From Collinsella aerofaciens (lineage in GTDB: Bacteria; Actinomycetota; Coriobacteriia; Coriobacteriales; Coriobacteriaceae), in assembly GCF_028206995.1 (NCBI RefSeq), contig NZ_JAQLFL010000007.1, positions 69,980 through 133,979 of the forward strand: a DNA stretch of 64,000 bases. The letters are read 5' to 3'. Made by a program: the position numbers and the translations under genes. Below, in pieces: positions 1 to 9,055 of this stretch (its first letter is position 1; every line of letters starts with the position of its first letter). The notes under the pieces are model-generated. The model saw nothing but the letters and a program-made list of their open reading frames with translations, was not told the origin of the DNA and did not search any database.

Positions 1-346
1 TGAAGACGGCGTCGAGCACCACGCGGATGCCGTGGGCATGCAGTGTCTCGCACACGGCGGCAAAGTCGGCATCCCCACCCAAGCGACGGTCGATGTGGCG
101 CAGGCTGCGCGTGTCGTAGCCATGACTATCGGACTCGAGCGGCGGATTGATGAGCACAGCGCCAATACCGAGTTTTTGCAGGTAGTCGGCCCATTGGGCA
201 ATCTTCATGATAGGAGCATCGGGGTTGGGTTCGACATCGGCGGCCTGGGCGAGCTCATCCTCGGCAACGGGGGCGGCGTTTTCGCGCGGAGCTCCGCAAA
301 AGCCCAGCGGATAGACCTGATAGAACGTCGTCTCGTATGCCCACAT
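1..346 (-). CDS. GH13 alpha-amylase family protein, N-terminal part (runs off window)
   Basis: The reverse strand from an ATG at 346 encodes 115 residues with no stop before the window edge, so only the N-terminus is seen. It opens MWAYETTFYQVYPLGFCGAP and continues with an HGYDTRSLRHIDRRLGGDADF block and GIRVVLDAVF, which ends at the edge. This matches the first strands of the TIM barrel in glycoside hydrolase family 13, where VVLDxVFNH is conserved region I. Family members hydrolyse alpha-glucosidic bonds in starch or maltodextrin. No signal peptide is visible, so a cytoplasmic maltodextrin enzyme is likely. A GGGAGG ribosome binding site lies about 6 nt upstream. The catalytic residues lie outside the window, so the substrate cannot be stated. 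Confidence 0.8.
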   Translation of the reverse strand, partial: MWAYETTFYQVYPLGFCGAPRENAAPVAEDELAQAADVEPNPDAPIMKIAQWADYLQKLGIGAVLINPPLESDSHGYDTRSLRHIDRRLGGDADFAAVCETLHAHGIRVVLDAVF

Positions 347-419
347 AGCAACCTCCCGGTAAGCTCAACACAACGACATCCATTGTATGCCCAGCTTGTA
401 TCCCCTCCCCCAAAATAAG

Positions 420-482
420 TTGCGGTGGAATAGTTCCTGTCTGGGCCTTCAGAAGCCTTAAACAGGAACTATTCCACCGCAA
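420..482. repeat. 63-nt hairpin repeat, copy 1 of 3
   Basis: Perfect 21-bp inverted repeat. The arms begin TTGCGGTGGAATAG and end CTATTCCACCGCAA, around a 21-nt loop that itself pairs GGcCTTC with GAAGcC. It lies between the MFS gene stop and the amylase-like gene start. The other copies, at 4558-4620 and 44059-44121, have exactly the same total length of 63 nt and the same terminal sequence, but different inner stem and loop. It could act as a terminator for the MFS gene or as a small non-autonomous mobile element; no T-run is obvious. Confidence 0.8.
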
Positions 483-499
483 TTGATGAGGGAACGTGA

Positions 500-1696
500 T
501 TAGGCGACGGGCTTGGCGCGGCGAATGGCCGGGAACATCACCGTGATAGCGAGGATGACGCCCACGACGGCGATTGCGCCACCTGCGCAGCCGATCCAGG
601 CGATACCGGGACCCGAAACCACGGCTCCGCCAATCGCGGTACCCGTGCCAATGCCCAGATTGAACAGGCCCGAGAAGATCGACATGGCGACAGCCGACGA
701 ATCCGCCGGCGTGTACTTGATGAGCTCGGCCTGGAACGCCACGTTAAAGGCCGTGGCGCAGCAGCCCCATAGCGCGCAGACGGCAAGCACCAACACGAGC
801 GCCGAGGCTGCAGGGGCCATAAGCAGCAGAGCCACCGGCACGCCAGAGAGCGTGATAGCCAAGAACGGGAAGCGATGCCCATCGAACAGGCGGCCAAACA
901 GCCAGCTTCCGAGCAAACCGGAGCAGCCAAACGCCGTCAGCGTCATGGTAATGGCGCCCGCATCGACGTGCGCGACCTGCGCCAGGAAGGGCTCGATATA
1001 GCTGTAGCTTGCGTAATAGCCGGTCGCCATGAAGACCGTGACTGCGTAGAGCGCGATGAGGAGCGGGTTCTTGAGCAGCTCGGGCAGCTGTTTGACGGTA
1101 AAGCGCTCACCCGCCGGCATGGCCGGGAACACCGCTGCCTGGTAGACGACCGCGATGGCTGAGAGGCCCCCGACCACGGCAAACGTCATGCGCCAGCCCA
1201 CGGCCAAGCCAATGGCGCGACCGAGAGGCAGGCCAAAGATCTGCGCGATGGACGAGCCCGTAGCGATCATGCTGATGGCGAGCGCGCCGTGGCGAGTGTC
1301 GACCAGGCGCGAGGCCATAATCGAGGCGACTGACCAGAACACGGCATGTGCGCAAGCGACCACCAGGCGCGCGCAGACCAGGATGGGATAAGTCGGCGCC
1401 ACAGCGGACAGAAACTGGCCCAGCGAGAACACGGCGAGCACGCCCAGCAGCATCCGCTTGAACTCGAAGCGCGAGGCAAACACCATGAGCGGCAACGACA
1501 GCAGCATGACGCCCCAGGCGTAGACCGAGATCATGATGCCCGCCTGGGCCTCGGTGAGCGAGAACGACGCGGCGATATCAGTCAAAAGGCCGATGGGCAT
1601 AAACTCCGACGTGTTGAACACGAACGCACAGCAGGTGAGCCCGATGAGCGGGAGCCACTGCTTGAGCGTGATGCCGTCTTGCCTTGTCTGAGTCAT
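500..1696 (-). CDS. MFS transporter, SotB/AraJ-like sugar or drug efflux type
   Basis: The protein has 398 residues with about 12 hydrophobic segments, the usual length for a DHA1-type major facilitator. After a short cytoplasmic start it reads GLTCCAFVFNTSEFMPIGLL, close to the first helix of SotB/YdhP/AraJ exporters, followed by the loop 2-3 motif region (FASRFEFKRMLL) and a motif C-like GLPLGRAIGLAVGWRM. Such proteins export sugars or small drugs using the proton gradient; the substrate here is unknown. The ATG at 1696 is chosen because TGGAGACG lies about 10 nt upstream and the protein starts cleanly before helix 1; a longer reading to 1792 would cross the hairpin at 1742-1775. It stands alone on this strand, downstream of feoAB. 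Confidence 0.85.
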   Translation of the reverse strand: MTQTRQDGITLKQWLPLIGLTCCAFVFNTSEFMPIGLLTDIAASFSLTEAQAGIMISVYAWGVMLLSLPLMVFASRFEFKRMLLGVLAVFSLGQFLSAVAPTYPILVCARLVVACAHAVFWSVASIMASRLVDTRHGALAISMIATGSSIAQIFGLPLGRAIGLAVGWRMTFAVVGGLSAIAVVYQAAVFPAMPAGERFTVKQLPELLKNPLLIALYAVTVFMATGYYASYSYIEPFLAQVAHVDAGAITMTLTAFGCSGLLGSWLFGRLFDGHRFPFLAITLSGVPVALLLMAPAASALVLVLAVCALWGCCATAFNVAFQAELIKYTPADSSAVAMSIFSGLFNLGIGTGTAIGGAVVSGPGIAWIGCAGGAIAVVGVILAITVMFPAIRRAKPVA

Positions 1697-1741
1697 ATAT
1701 AACGTCTCCAATCGTTTTGAGCGGAGGCGATTATATAGCAA

Positions 1742-1775
1742 CGGCCCCGCATCCGTCAGTACAGATGCGGGGCCG
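1742..1775 (-). terminator. GC-rich hairpin after feoAB
   Basis: Perfect 12-bp inverted repeat (CGGCCCCGCATC / GATGCGGGGCCG) 42 nt past the feoAB stop. The tract after the stem on the minus strand is only mildly T-rich, so it is a probable but not textbook intrinsic terminator. Confidence 0.6.
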
Positions 1776-1816
1776 AAAACAATTCGATACACAGAGGTTG
1801 CGCCGTCAATTCATAA

Positions 1817-4177
1817 CTAAGCCAACCCCAGCAATATGCCCGCCGAATGCACGACAAACGCCACGATCCAGGCAACGGCGACCTGAAACGCGAATACGGC
1901 CACGGCATAGCGCGCGCCCAACTCGCTCTTGACGGCACCGATTGCCGCCACACAAGGCGGGTACAGCAACGTAAAGACCAAGAACACGTAGGCGGTAAAC
2001 GGCGAAAACATGGTCGACAGCGCCGCGGGCGACGTTGCGCCCAAAAGCACCGTGAGCGTCGAGATGACGCTCTCCTTGGCAATGAGCCCCGTGACGAGCG
2101 CCGTCGAGGCGCGCCAGTCGCCAAAGCCGAGCGGGGCCAACACCGGCGCGATGATGCTACCCAGACCGGCAAGCAGGCTTTGCGACTGGTCGGCGACCAC
2201 GTTAAAGCGGATATCGAACGTCTGCAGGAACCAGATGACCACCGTAGCGGCAAAGATAATGGTAAAGGCCTTGGTGATGAAGTCCTTGGCCTTATCCCAT
2301 GCCAGCATCACCGTCGTCTTGACGCTCGGCAGGCGGTAATTGGGGAGCTCCATGATAAACGGCACCGGGTCGCCCTTAAATGCCGTGCGGTTGAGCACCA
2401 AAGCCGCGACGCAGCCGACCACGATACCGATCAGATAGAGCGAGACCATGGCGGGAACCGTCGCCTGCGGGAAAAACGCCCCGCACAGCAAGCCGTAAAC
2501 CGGCAGCTTGGCTGAGCAGCTCATAAACGACGTGAGCATGACCGTCATCTTGCGGTCGTGCTCGGATGGGAGCGTACGGGTCGACATGATAGCCGGCACG
2601 GTGCAGCCAAAACCGACGAGCATGGGCACGAAACTGCGGCCCGACAGGCCAAAGCGACGCAACACCTTATCCATGACAAAGGCCACGCGCGCCATGTATC
2701 CGGAGTCTTCCAGAATGGAGAGGAACAAAAAGAGCACGACGATAATCGGCAGGAAGGTCAGCACACTGCCCACGCCCGTAAGCACGCCGTCGACAGCCAG
2801 CGAGCGCACCACGTCGTTGGTACCGAACGCCTTGAGGCCCGCATCGGCCGAGGCGATGATGGCAGCGATACCGTCCTCCATAAGTCCCTGCAACGCCGCG
2901 CCGATCACGCCAAACGTCAGCCAAAAGACGAGGCCCATGATCACCAGAAACGCCGGAATGGCTGTGTAACGACCTGTCAGGATGCGGTCAATCTTGACGG
3001 AGCGCACGTGCTCGCGGCTCTCGTGCGGCTTGACGACGCAACGCCCGCACACGTCGCCGATAAAGCTAAAACGCATATCGGCCAGCGCAGATAGGCGGTC
3101 GGTGCCGGCCTCGCCCTCCATCTGGGTGATGATGTGCTCGATAGCGTCGAGCTCATTGCGATCCAGGTGAAGCGCCTCGGTTACCAGCTCATCGCCCTCG
3201 ACCAGCTTGGTCGCCGCAAAGCGCACCGGGATGTGCGCCGTCACGGCATGGTCCTCGATCAGGTTAGCAATACCGTGGATGCAGCGATGCAGTGCACCGC
3301 CGTCCGGACCGTCGGGCGCGCAAAAGTCCAGGCGACCGGGGCGCTCGCGGAACCGCGCCACGTGCAGGGCGTGGTCCACCAGCTCGCCGATGCCCTCGTT
3401 GCGGGCAGCGCTAATGGGGACAACGGGCACGCCCAACAGACTCTCGAGCAGGTTGACGTCCACGGCGCCGCCGTTGGCGGTCACCTCGTCCATCATGTTG
3501 AGCGCGATGACCATAGGACGGTCGAGCTCCATGAGCTGCAGTGTCAGGTACAGATTACGCTCGATGTTGGTAGCGTCAATGATGTCGATGATGGCGTCCG
3601 GACGCTCGTCGAGGATGAACTGACGGCTCACGACCTCTTCGCCTGTGTACGGCGACAGGGAGTAAATGCCAGGCAGGTCGGTAACGCTCGCCTCGGGATG
3701 GTTACGGATGGTGCCATCTTTGCGGTCGACCGTCACGCCGGGAAAGTTACCGACGTGCTGGTTGGAGCCCGTCAGCTGGTTGAATAACGTGGTCTTGCCG
3801 CAGTTTTGGTTGCCGGCGAGGGCAAAGTGCAGCGGCGCGCCCTCGGGCACGGCCGTCTTTGCCGCACGGGGCGAATACGTCCCCTCGCCCAGGGCCGGAT
3901 GCTCCGTCGTGCCGATTGCGGCGTTAGCGCGCGGACCCGTATCGGTGTCGTGAATACCCACGAGCTCGATGCGAGCGGCATCGTCCTTGCGCAGTGTCAA
4001 CTCGTAGCCACGCAGGCGGATCTCGAGCGGATCGCCCATGGGGGCGTACTTCATCATGGTGACTTCGGTGCCCGGCGTTAGGCCCATGTCCAAAATATGC
4101 TGTCGGAGTGCCTGATCGTCCGATGCCACCGATGCGACAACGGCGTCTTTTCCGATCTCGAGCGTATCGAGCTTCAC
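1817..4177 (-). CDS. feoB: Ferrous iron transport protein, FeoA-FeoB fusion
   Basis: The protein has 786 residues. Residues 1-75 form a FeoA-type SH3-like domain (VASDDQALRQHILDMGLTPG ... LEIRLRGYELTLRKDDA). A linker leads to the FeoB G domain with P-loop GNQNCGKTTLFN, switch DLPGIYSL, NMMD as the G4 motif and SAARN as G5. About ten membrane helices follow, including the Gate repeats (FVPMLVGFGCTVPAIMSTRT). FeoB imports Fe2+ across the cytoplasmic membrane; FeoA is normally a separate small protein that supports it. The start is set at the GTG at 4177 because GGGGGAGG precedes it by 9 nt and FeoA homology begins at once; an upstream open frame to 4414 shows no domain and crosses the hairpin array. 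Two GGTTAGCC copies lie upstream and may bind an iron regulator. Confidence 0.93.
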   Translation of the reverse strand: MKLDTLEIGKDAVVASVASDDQALRQHILDMGLTPGTEVTMMKYAPMGDPLEIRLRGYELTLRKDDAARIELVGIHDTDTGPRANAAIGTTEHPALGEGTYSPRAAKTAVPEGAPLHFALAGNQNCGKTTLFNQLTGSNQHVGNFPGVTVDRKDGTIRNHPEASVTDLPGIYSLSPYTGEEVVSRQFILDERPDAIIDIIDATNIERNLYLTLQLMELDRPMVIALNMMDEVTANGGAVDVNLLESLLGVPVVPISAARNEGIGELVDHALHVARFRERPGRLDFCAPDGPDGGALHRCIHGIANLIEDHAVTAHIPVRFAATKLVEGDELVTEALHLDRNELDAIEHIITQMEGEAGTDRLSALADMRFSFIGDVCGRCVVKPHESREHVRSVKIDRILTGRYTAIPAFLVIMGLVFWLTFGVIGAALQGLMEDGIAAIIASADAGLKAFGTNDVVRSLAVDGVLTGVGSVLTFLPIIVVLFLFLSILEDSGYMARVAFVMDKVLRRFGLSGRSFVPMLVGFGCTVPAIMSTRTLPSEHDRKMTVMLTSFMSCSAKLPVYGLLCGAFFPQATVPAMVSLYLIGIVVGCVAALVLNRTAFKGDPVPFIMELPNYRLPSVKTTVMLAWDKAKDFITKAFTIIFAATVVIWFLQTFDIRFNVVADQSQSLLAGLGSIIAPVLAPLGFGDWRASTALVTGLIAKESVISTLTVLLGATSPAALSTMFSPFTAYVFLVFTLLYPPCVAAIGAVKSELGARYAVAVFAFQVAVAWIVAFVVHSAGILLGLA

Positions 4178-4228
4178 GTCCGTGTTCCTCCCCCGACGCC
4201 CACAGGGCGTTGCATTTATGTTCACCTT

Positions 4229-4253
4229 GGCTAACCGTTTGCCACGGCTAACC
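4229..4253 (-). promoter_or_regulatory. Possible DtxR/IdeR-type sites upstream of feoAB
   Basis: On the minus strand GGTTAGCC occurs twice (4246-4253 and 4229-4236), 17 bp apart, in the feoAB leader. GGTTAGSC is one half of the DtxR/IdeR consensus operator. The second half is poorly matched at both sites, so the assignment is tentative. It would make sense as iron-dependent repression of feoAB. Confidence 0.35.
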
Positions 4254-4340
4254 AATTTAACCATGCATGATAGCGCGAACACACAACGATGTTCAATCAG
4301 CAAATTGGCGCAATGGGGACAGGCAGGAGAGTTCAGGGCC

Positions 4341-4545
4341 ATAGTTTCCCGATGAGGCCTCTCGGGGAAACTACATCCCAGAATTCCGGCTCGAAACGGG
4401 ATATGGTTTCCCAAACAGGCCTCTTACGGAAAATGCATCCCGGAATCCCCGCTCGAAACGGGACGCGCTTTCCCAGTCGAGGCCCTATGGGAAACTGCGT
4501 CCCACCTTGAAAGGCAAAACTGGGGCGCAGTTTCCAGACGGGACA
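4341..4545. repeat. Tandem array of ~61-bp hairpin units
   Basis: Three and a third units start at 4341, 4401, 4463 and 4525. Each holds an inverted repeat of the type TTTCCC...GGGAAA with compensating flanks (atAGTTTCCC/GGGAAACTac; acGCgcTTTCCC/GGGAAActGCgt), a GGCCTC- or GGCCC-containing loop, and a shared spacer GCTCGAAACGGG between units 1-2 and 2-3. The array fills most of the 472-bp gap between feoAB and the esterase gene. No coding potential fits it. Confidence 0.75.
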
Positions 4546-4557
4546 TCAAAAACAAAG

Positions 4558-4620
4558 TTGCGGTGGAATAGTTCCTGGATGGGCTGGTTGATGCCCCAGA
4601 TCGGAGCTATTTCACCGCAA
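4558..4620. repeat. 63-nt hairpin repeat, copy 2 of 3
   Basis: Same ends as copy 1 (TTGCGGTGGAATAGTTCC at left, GGAGCTATTTCACCGCAA at right, two mismatches between arms) and the same length of 63 nt. It lies directly after the tandem array and 29 nt past the esterase stop, so it may end that transcript. Confidence 0.8.
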
Positions 4621-4649
4621 GTTATTGAAGGGCTGGGATGCCCGTCCTC

Positions 4650-5549
4650 TTACAGATGGCGCTCCAGGAAGCGGAAGGCTAGGCGGATCCAGGGACGGAC
4701 TGCCACCTGCTTGTCCTCGTTGTCGACCGCGGTGTTGGCGTTGCCGAGCGAAAGGCCGTGACCACCCTGGTCGAAGACGTGCATCTCGCATGCAACGCCC
4801 TCCTCGGCCATGCGCTGCGCAAACGGGTATACCTGCGCGATCGGCGCCGTCTTGTCGTCGGACACGCCCCACACAAAGGTCGGTGGCATCTGACGCGAAA
4901 CATGCGTGGTGGGGCAGATGTCGGCCAGATGCTCGTCAGTTGCCTCGCCGCCCGTCACCATCGACAGGTAGTCGTTGAGCAAATCGCGTCCCGTCTTGCC
5001 GCCCGTCTTGGGCACGCGCAAGTCAATGCGCGGATCGCGCGTCTGCATGTCGCGCACATAGGCAAAGTCGAGCAATGGATAGCCCAGCACCACGGCATCG
5101 GGACGAATGTCGTCCGGACGCGCCCCGGCAAGTGCCGCAAAGGGGCCGGTCTTCCACTGTGTTGCCAGCGAGGCGCAAATCATGCCGCCAGCAGAAAAGC
5201 CCACGACGCACACGCGCTTAGGATCGACATGCCACTCGTCGGCGTTGGCGCGCACCGTGGCGACCATCTTGGCAAGATCTGCCTGGGGGTGCGGAAAGCT
5301 CACGTCACCCGTAGAACTCGTGACATAGTTGAGCACAAAGGCCTGGTAGCCGCGATCCAAAAATGCAAACGCCACCGGGTCCTGCTCGTGCGGAGCGATA
5401 TGCGTAAACCCGCCTCCGCCGCAGATGATCACCGCGGGGCGGCGGCCATTCGGTTTATCGGGCAGCGGCTCGGCACCCAAATACGTAAACGTCGCCGGAT
5501 AATCCTCGGTCGGCTCCTCGCCCCACAGCGCATGGTTCTCGACAATCAT
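4650..5549 (-). CDS. Alpha/beta hydrolase, acetyl-esterase/lipase-like
   Basis: The protein has 299 residues with an alpha/beta hydrolase fold. An oxyanion-hole region reads VIICGGGGFTHIAPHEQDP (HGGG-like). The nucleophile elbow is GFSAGG, and the likely acid and base are the Asp in VWGVSDDKTAP and the His in QGGHGLSLG. This matches the BD-FAE/Aes class that removes acetyl groups from sugars or xylo-oligomers; the true substrate is not visible. There is no signal peptide, so it is cytoplasmic. The ATG at 5549 has GGGAG about 8 nt upstream and is preferred over an open extension to 5888, which has no homology and overlaps the crr promoter region. Confidence 0.85.
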   Translation of the reverse strand: MIVENHALWGEEPTEDYPATFTYLGAEPLPDKPNGRRPAVIICGGGGFTHIAPHEQDPVAFAFLDRGYQAFVLNYVTSSTGDVSFPHPQADLAKMVATVRANADEWHVDPKRVCVVGFSAGGMICASLATQWKTGPFAALAGARPDDIRPDAVVLGYPLLDFAYVRDMQTRDPRIDLRVPKTGGKTGRDLLNDYLSMVTGGEATDEHLADICPTTHVSRQMPPTFVWGVSDDKTAPIAQVYPFAQRMAEEGVACEMHVFDQGGHGLSLGNANTAVDNEDKQVAVRPWIRLAFRFLERHL

Positions 5550-5712
5550 ATGTGCTCCCTTCGCGCAAATTATGCGCCTTTGTTTTTCGCCTTCAAGCGT
5601 ACCCCACTTGAACCCGTGGCGCAGAAACACACCAGCAATAAGTTTCCCTTTAACTGATATATCACATAATCCCAGCTCAGAGGTATCGCTGAGCAGCGTA
5701 GAATAGGGGGCG

Positions 5713-5747
5713 TTGACCAAGCCGCGAAACACATATGAAACGTTTCC
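5713..5747 (+). promoter_or_regulatory. Promoter with LacI/CcpA-like operator before crr
   Basis: TTGACC at 5713-5718 is a good -35. A perfect palindrome GAAACGTTTC (5737-5746, in the wider TGAAACGTTTCC) sits where the -10 would be. That core resembles cre sites and other LacI-family operators, which fits control of a sugar PTS gene. No regulator gene is next to it. Confidence 0.4.
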
Positions 5748-5793
5748 GGCAAACCAAACGCGCGATATGCGCCTATTTAAGTTGGAGGCAACT

Positions 5794-6357
5794 ATGGGTC
5801 TGCTCGATTCGCTTAAGTCCACCTTCACCTCGGCCGGCGAGGCGTCCGTTCCGCCCGCAGCAAGCTTCGCCACCCGCGAAGGCGTCATCTATGCCCCCGT
5901 TAACGGCGTGCTCGTCAACCTGGACGAGGTTCCCGACGAGACGATCGCCTCGGGCATGCTTGGCCAGGGCTATGGCATCGAGCCCATTACCGGCACCATC
6001 TATGCGCCCGCCAACGGCCGCATCGGTGCCACCACTGTCACCAACCACTCCATTGGCATGATCACCGAGGACGGTCTTCGCGTGTTTATCCATGTTGGCC
6101 TGGGCACCGTGGAAATGAACGGCAAGGGTTTTGCCCGCTTTGTCGAGATGGGCGATGTGGTCAAGGCAGGCCAGCCGCTCATCAGCTTCGACCGCGAGGC
6201 CATTAAGGCCGCTGGTCACGAGGACATCGTGACCGTCATCGTCTCCGAACTCGATCGTCTTAAGAGCATCGACCATGTCGGCGAGTCTGGAACGCTTATC
6301 GGCGGCAACCCGCTCGTCAAGCTTGGCGACCCGCTGCTGGTTGCCAAGACCAAGTAG
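5794..6357 (+). CDS. crr: PTS glucose-type IIA component (IIA-Glc)
   Basis: The protein has 187 residues. After a ~25-residue lead it has the EIIA(Glc) jelly-roll core: [34 protein letters not shown] and [17 protein letters not shown]. By comparison with Crr, the His in TNHS and the His in FIHVG are the two active-site histidines; the second accepts phosphate from HPr. It is a stand-alone cytoplasmic IIA with no IIB/IIC in the window, so it probably serves one or more distant permeases and may also have a regulatory role. The ATG at 5794 follows TTGGAGG by 6 nt. Confidence 0.93.
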   Translation: MGLLDSLKSTFTSAGEASVPPAASFATREGVIYAPVNGVLVNLDEVPDETIASGMLGQGYGIEPITGTIYAPANGRIGATTVTNHSIGMITEDGLRVFIHVGLGTVEMNGKGFARFVEMGDVVKAGQPLISFDREAIKAAGHEDIVTVIVSELDRLKSIDHVGESGTLIGGNPLVKLGDPLLVAKTK

Positions 6358-6394
6358 CCAGGCCCCGCGCCACACAGCCAAAAGGCACCTCGTC

Positions 6395-6430
6395 AAGCGC
6401 CCGCGACCATTTGGCCGCGGGCGCTTTTCG
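6395..6430 (+). terminator. Intrinsic terminator of crr
   Basis: An 11-bp stem AAGCGCCCGCG / CGCGGGCGCTT followed by a T-rich tract, 37 nt past the crr stop. Confidence 0.85.
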
Positions 6431-6538
6431 TTTGAAAAACCATCCCGCCAATGCTTTATCTGTATAGCCCAAATGAGCCGAGCTGCTAGAATATCGAACT
6501 GTATGGATAACTATCATTCAACCGTTATGGGAGGATAC

Positions 6539-7942
6539 GTGAACCGCACCAAAATCGCGCAGCTCTATGCCGATGCCGAGTCGCTCGGCGGCCAGACCGT
6601 CACCGTCGCCGGCTGGGTCAAGTCCGTCCGCGACATGAAGAACTTTGGCTTTGTTACGCTCAACGACGGCAGCTGCTTCCGCGACCTGCAGGTCGTCATG
6701 AACCGCGAGGCACTCGACAACTACGACGAGATCGCCCATCAAAACGTCTCGGCCGCACTCATTTGCACCGGCACCGTCAAGCTGACCCCCGATGCGCCCC
6801 AGCCTTTCGAGCTTTCTGCCACCTCCATCGAGGTCGAGGGCGTCAGCGCCCCGGATTACCCGCTGCAGAAGAAGCGCGCAACCGTCGAGTTCCTGCGCAC
6901 CCAGCAGCATCTGCGCCCGCGCACCAACCTGTTCCGCGCCGTGTTCCGCATCCGCTCTGTCGCGGCTGCCGCCATCCACCGCTTCTTCCAGGAGCAGGGC
7001 TTTGTCTACGTCAACACCCCCATCATCACCACGAGTGACTGCGAGGGCGCCGGCGAGATGTTCCGCGTGACCACGCTCGACCCCAAAAATCCGCCCCTCA
7101 CCGAGTCCGGCGAGGTCGACTGGAGCCAGGACTTCTTTGGCAAGCATGCAAGCCTCACCGTGTCCGGCCAGCTCAATGCCGAGAACTTTGCCATGGCCTT
7201 TGGCGACGTGTACACCTTTGGTCCCACCTTCCGTGCCGAGAACTCCAACACCACGCGCCACGCCGCCGAGTTTTGGATGATCGAGCCCGAGATGGCCTTT
7301 GCCGACCTTAACGACTACATGGATAACGCCGAGGCCATGCTCAAGTATGTCCTTAAGGACGTCATGGCAACCTGCCCCGACGAGCTCAATATGCTCAACA
7401 AGTTTGTGGACAAGGGTCTGCTCGAGCGCCTGGACCATGTCGCCAACTCCGACTTTGCCCGCGTTACCTACACCGAGGCCGTCGAGATCCTGGAGCAGGC
7501 AGTCGCCGCCGGTCACAAGTTTGATTACCCCGTCAGCTGGGGCATCGACCTGCAGACCGAGCACGAGCGCTTCCTGACCGAGGAGCACTTTAAGCGCCCG
7601 ACCTTCGTGACCGACTACCCGGCCGAGATCAAGGCGTTCTACATGCGCATGAACGAGGACGGCAAGACCGTCGCCGCCGCCGACTGCCTGGTTCCCGGTA
7701 TCGGCGAGATTATCGGCGGCTCCCAGCGCGAGGAGCGCCTGGATCTGCTCGAGGCCCGCATCAAGGACCTGGGAATGAATCCCGAGCAGTACAAGTACTA
7801 CCTTGACCTGCGCCGCTACGGTTCCTGCAAGCACGCCGGCTACGGTCTGGGCTTCGAGCGCTTGGTCATGTATCTGACCGGCGTGGGCAACATCCGCGAC
7901 GTCCTGCCGCACCCGCGCACCGTGGGCAACGCCGACTTCTAA
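6539..7942 (+). CDS. asnS: Asparaginyl-tRNA synthetase
   Basis: The protein has 467 residues. The N-terminal OB-fold anticodon-binding domain ([25 protein letters not shown], residues 20-45) leads to a class IIb catalytic core with motif 2 ([28 protein letters not shown]) and motif 3 ([27 protein letters not shown]). It charges tRNA-Asn with Asn. The [21 protein letters not shown] stretch separates AsnRS from AspRS. The GTG at 6539 is preferred over the ATG at 6527 because GGGAGG (6529-6534) would lie inside the longer reading; spacing to the GTG is short at 4 nt. Confidence 0.96.
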   Translation: MNRTKIAQLYADAESLGGQTVTVAGWVKSVRDMKNFGFVTLNDGSCFRDLQVVMNREALDNYDEIAHQNVSAALICTGTVKLTPDAPQPFELSATSIEVEGVSAPDYPLQKKRATVEFLRTQQHLRPRTNLFRAVFRIRSVAAAAIHRFFQEQGFVYVNTPIITTSDCEGAGEMFRVTTLDPKNPPLTESGEVDWSQDFFGKHASLTVSGQLNAENFAMAFGDVYTFGPTFRAENSNTTRHAAEFWMIEPEMAFADLNDYMDNAEAMLKYVLKDVMATCPDELNMLNKFVDKGLLERLDHVANSDFARVTYTEAVEILEQAVAAGHKFDYPVSWGIDLQTEHERFLTEEHFKRPTFVTDYPAEIKAFYMRMNEDGKTVAAADCLVPGIGEIIGGSQREERLDLLEARIKDLGMNPEQYKYYLDLRRYGSCKHAGYGLGFERLVMYLTGVGNIRDVLPHPRTVGNADF

Positions 7943-7988
7943 TCGTCGGACGCTAGCTCGCGTCGCCACACGCCAACGCTCATCGCAT

Positions 7989-8024
7989 AAGCGTCTCTCG
8001 ACATCGGTCGAGAGACGCTTTTTT
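7989..8024 (+). terminator. Intrinsic terminator of asnS
   Basis: Stem AAGCGTCTCTCGA / TCGAGAGACGCTT with a run of six T, 47 nt past the asnS stop. Confidence 0.92.
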
Positions 8025-8200
8025 CAACAGCATCCGTCAAGCTTTTGGCAAGTTTTTGGTCAGTTGACCAGGGCTGTTGAAAACTCGACCCGCCGTTTGC
8101 CGACGACTACCGACCGCCCAGAGCGCCCTGCGCCCCTGGGAAAGCCCCACGTCCTAGGCTCCATACCGTCGCCACCCAAAACGGAAAGGACGTGGGTACC

Positions 8201-8986
8201 ATGACCGAAGCCGCTGTTGAAACCTACGACACCACGACTAGAGGCGCCGCCTCGATGGCAGCCTATCGCGCCGTTCGTATCCTGCAGCTCTTGAGCGAAA
8301 ACACCGGCGAAGACAAGGCCATGCTTTCCGATGAGCTGATCCGGCGCCTCGCCCATCCCGACGACCCCGCCCGCATGCCCATCTCGGCGGCGCGGCGCAG
8401 CATCTACACCGCCATCTCCGCGCTTCGCCATGCCGGATACGAAATTGAGTACAAACGCGGCGTGGGCTACAAACTTCTTACCCGCCCGCTCACCGACGAA
8501 GAGATCATCCGGCTCCACGGTATGGTCATGCGCAACCGCTCCACGCCTATCGCTATCCGCAAGAGCATGGCGCAGCACTTAGTTGCCATGGCGAGCGCCG
8601 ACGTTCGCGGCTACCTCGATACACCCGAACCCGCTCCAAGCGCAGGCAGCAAGGCTACCAAGGCAACACGCACGCCCATCAAGCGCATCGACACGTGCGA
8701 GCTCGTCGAGCAGGCCATCGACCACGGAACCACGGTGAGTTTTGATATTTCGAGCGTCACGACACGTGGCGAAACCGAAGCAGCACGGATGACACTCCGT
8801 CCCTTTGCCATCAGGCAGCGCGATGGCATCTCGTATCTGCTGGGAACGGTCTACGACGCCCGAGGCGCCGATGACACGTTGCGTACTGTAGAGATTGGCC
8901 GAATGAGAAACGTCAGCACGCGCCTGCTCGACGGCAAGAAGCTCTTCGCCGCCTTGGACGAGGACGACGCCTCCTCCGCCGCATAA
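8201..8986 (+). CDS. WYL-like transcriptional regulator with N-terminal HTH
   Basis: The protein has 261 residues. Residues about 20-95 look like a winged helix (YRAVRILQLLSE ... RRSIYTAISALRHAGYEIEYKRGVGYKL). The C-terminal half (about 165-250) resembles a divergent WYL domain (SFDISSV ... YLLGTVYDARGADDTLRTVEIGRMRNVSTR), a ligand-sensing module common in actinobacterial regulators. The central linker has a low-complexity SAGSKATKATRT stretch. The ATG at 8201 is 10 nt from GGAAAGGA; the GTG at 8192 is too close to it. A 14-bp dyad TGGTCAGTTGACCA (8057-8070) lies upstream and could be an autoregulatory site, but this is a guess. The target is unknown; the ABC importer lies downstream on the same strand. 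Confidence 0.65.
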   Translation: MTEAAVETYDTTTRGAASMAAYRAVRILQLLSENTGEDKAMLSDELIRRLAHPDDPARMPISAARRSIYTAISALRHAGYEIEYKRGVGYKLLTRPLTDEEIIRLHGMVMRNRSTPIAIRKSMAQHLVAMASADVRGYLDTPEPAPSAGSKATKATRTPIKRIDTCELVEQAIDHGTTVSFDISSVTTRGETEAARMTLRPFAIRQRDGISYLLGTVYDARGADDTLRTVEIGRMRNVSTRLLDGKKLFAALDEDDASSAA

Positions 8987-9055
8987 GACCCTCCGCCGCC
9001 CATTCGACTACCCGTACCGCCCATCCGATTCTGTATTAAAAAACCCGCCAGGCTG

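Noticed and set aside
4305..4330. Another GGGGACAGG hairpin copy near 4316
   Set aside because: The core is present, but no complementary arms could be found around it and it is not at a stop codon.
8057..8070. TGGTCAGTTGACCA as a regulator binding site
   Set aside because: The dyad is short, 131 bp from the start codon and seen once, so it is mentioned only within the WYL-regulator entry.
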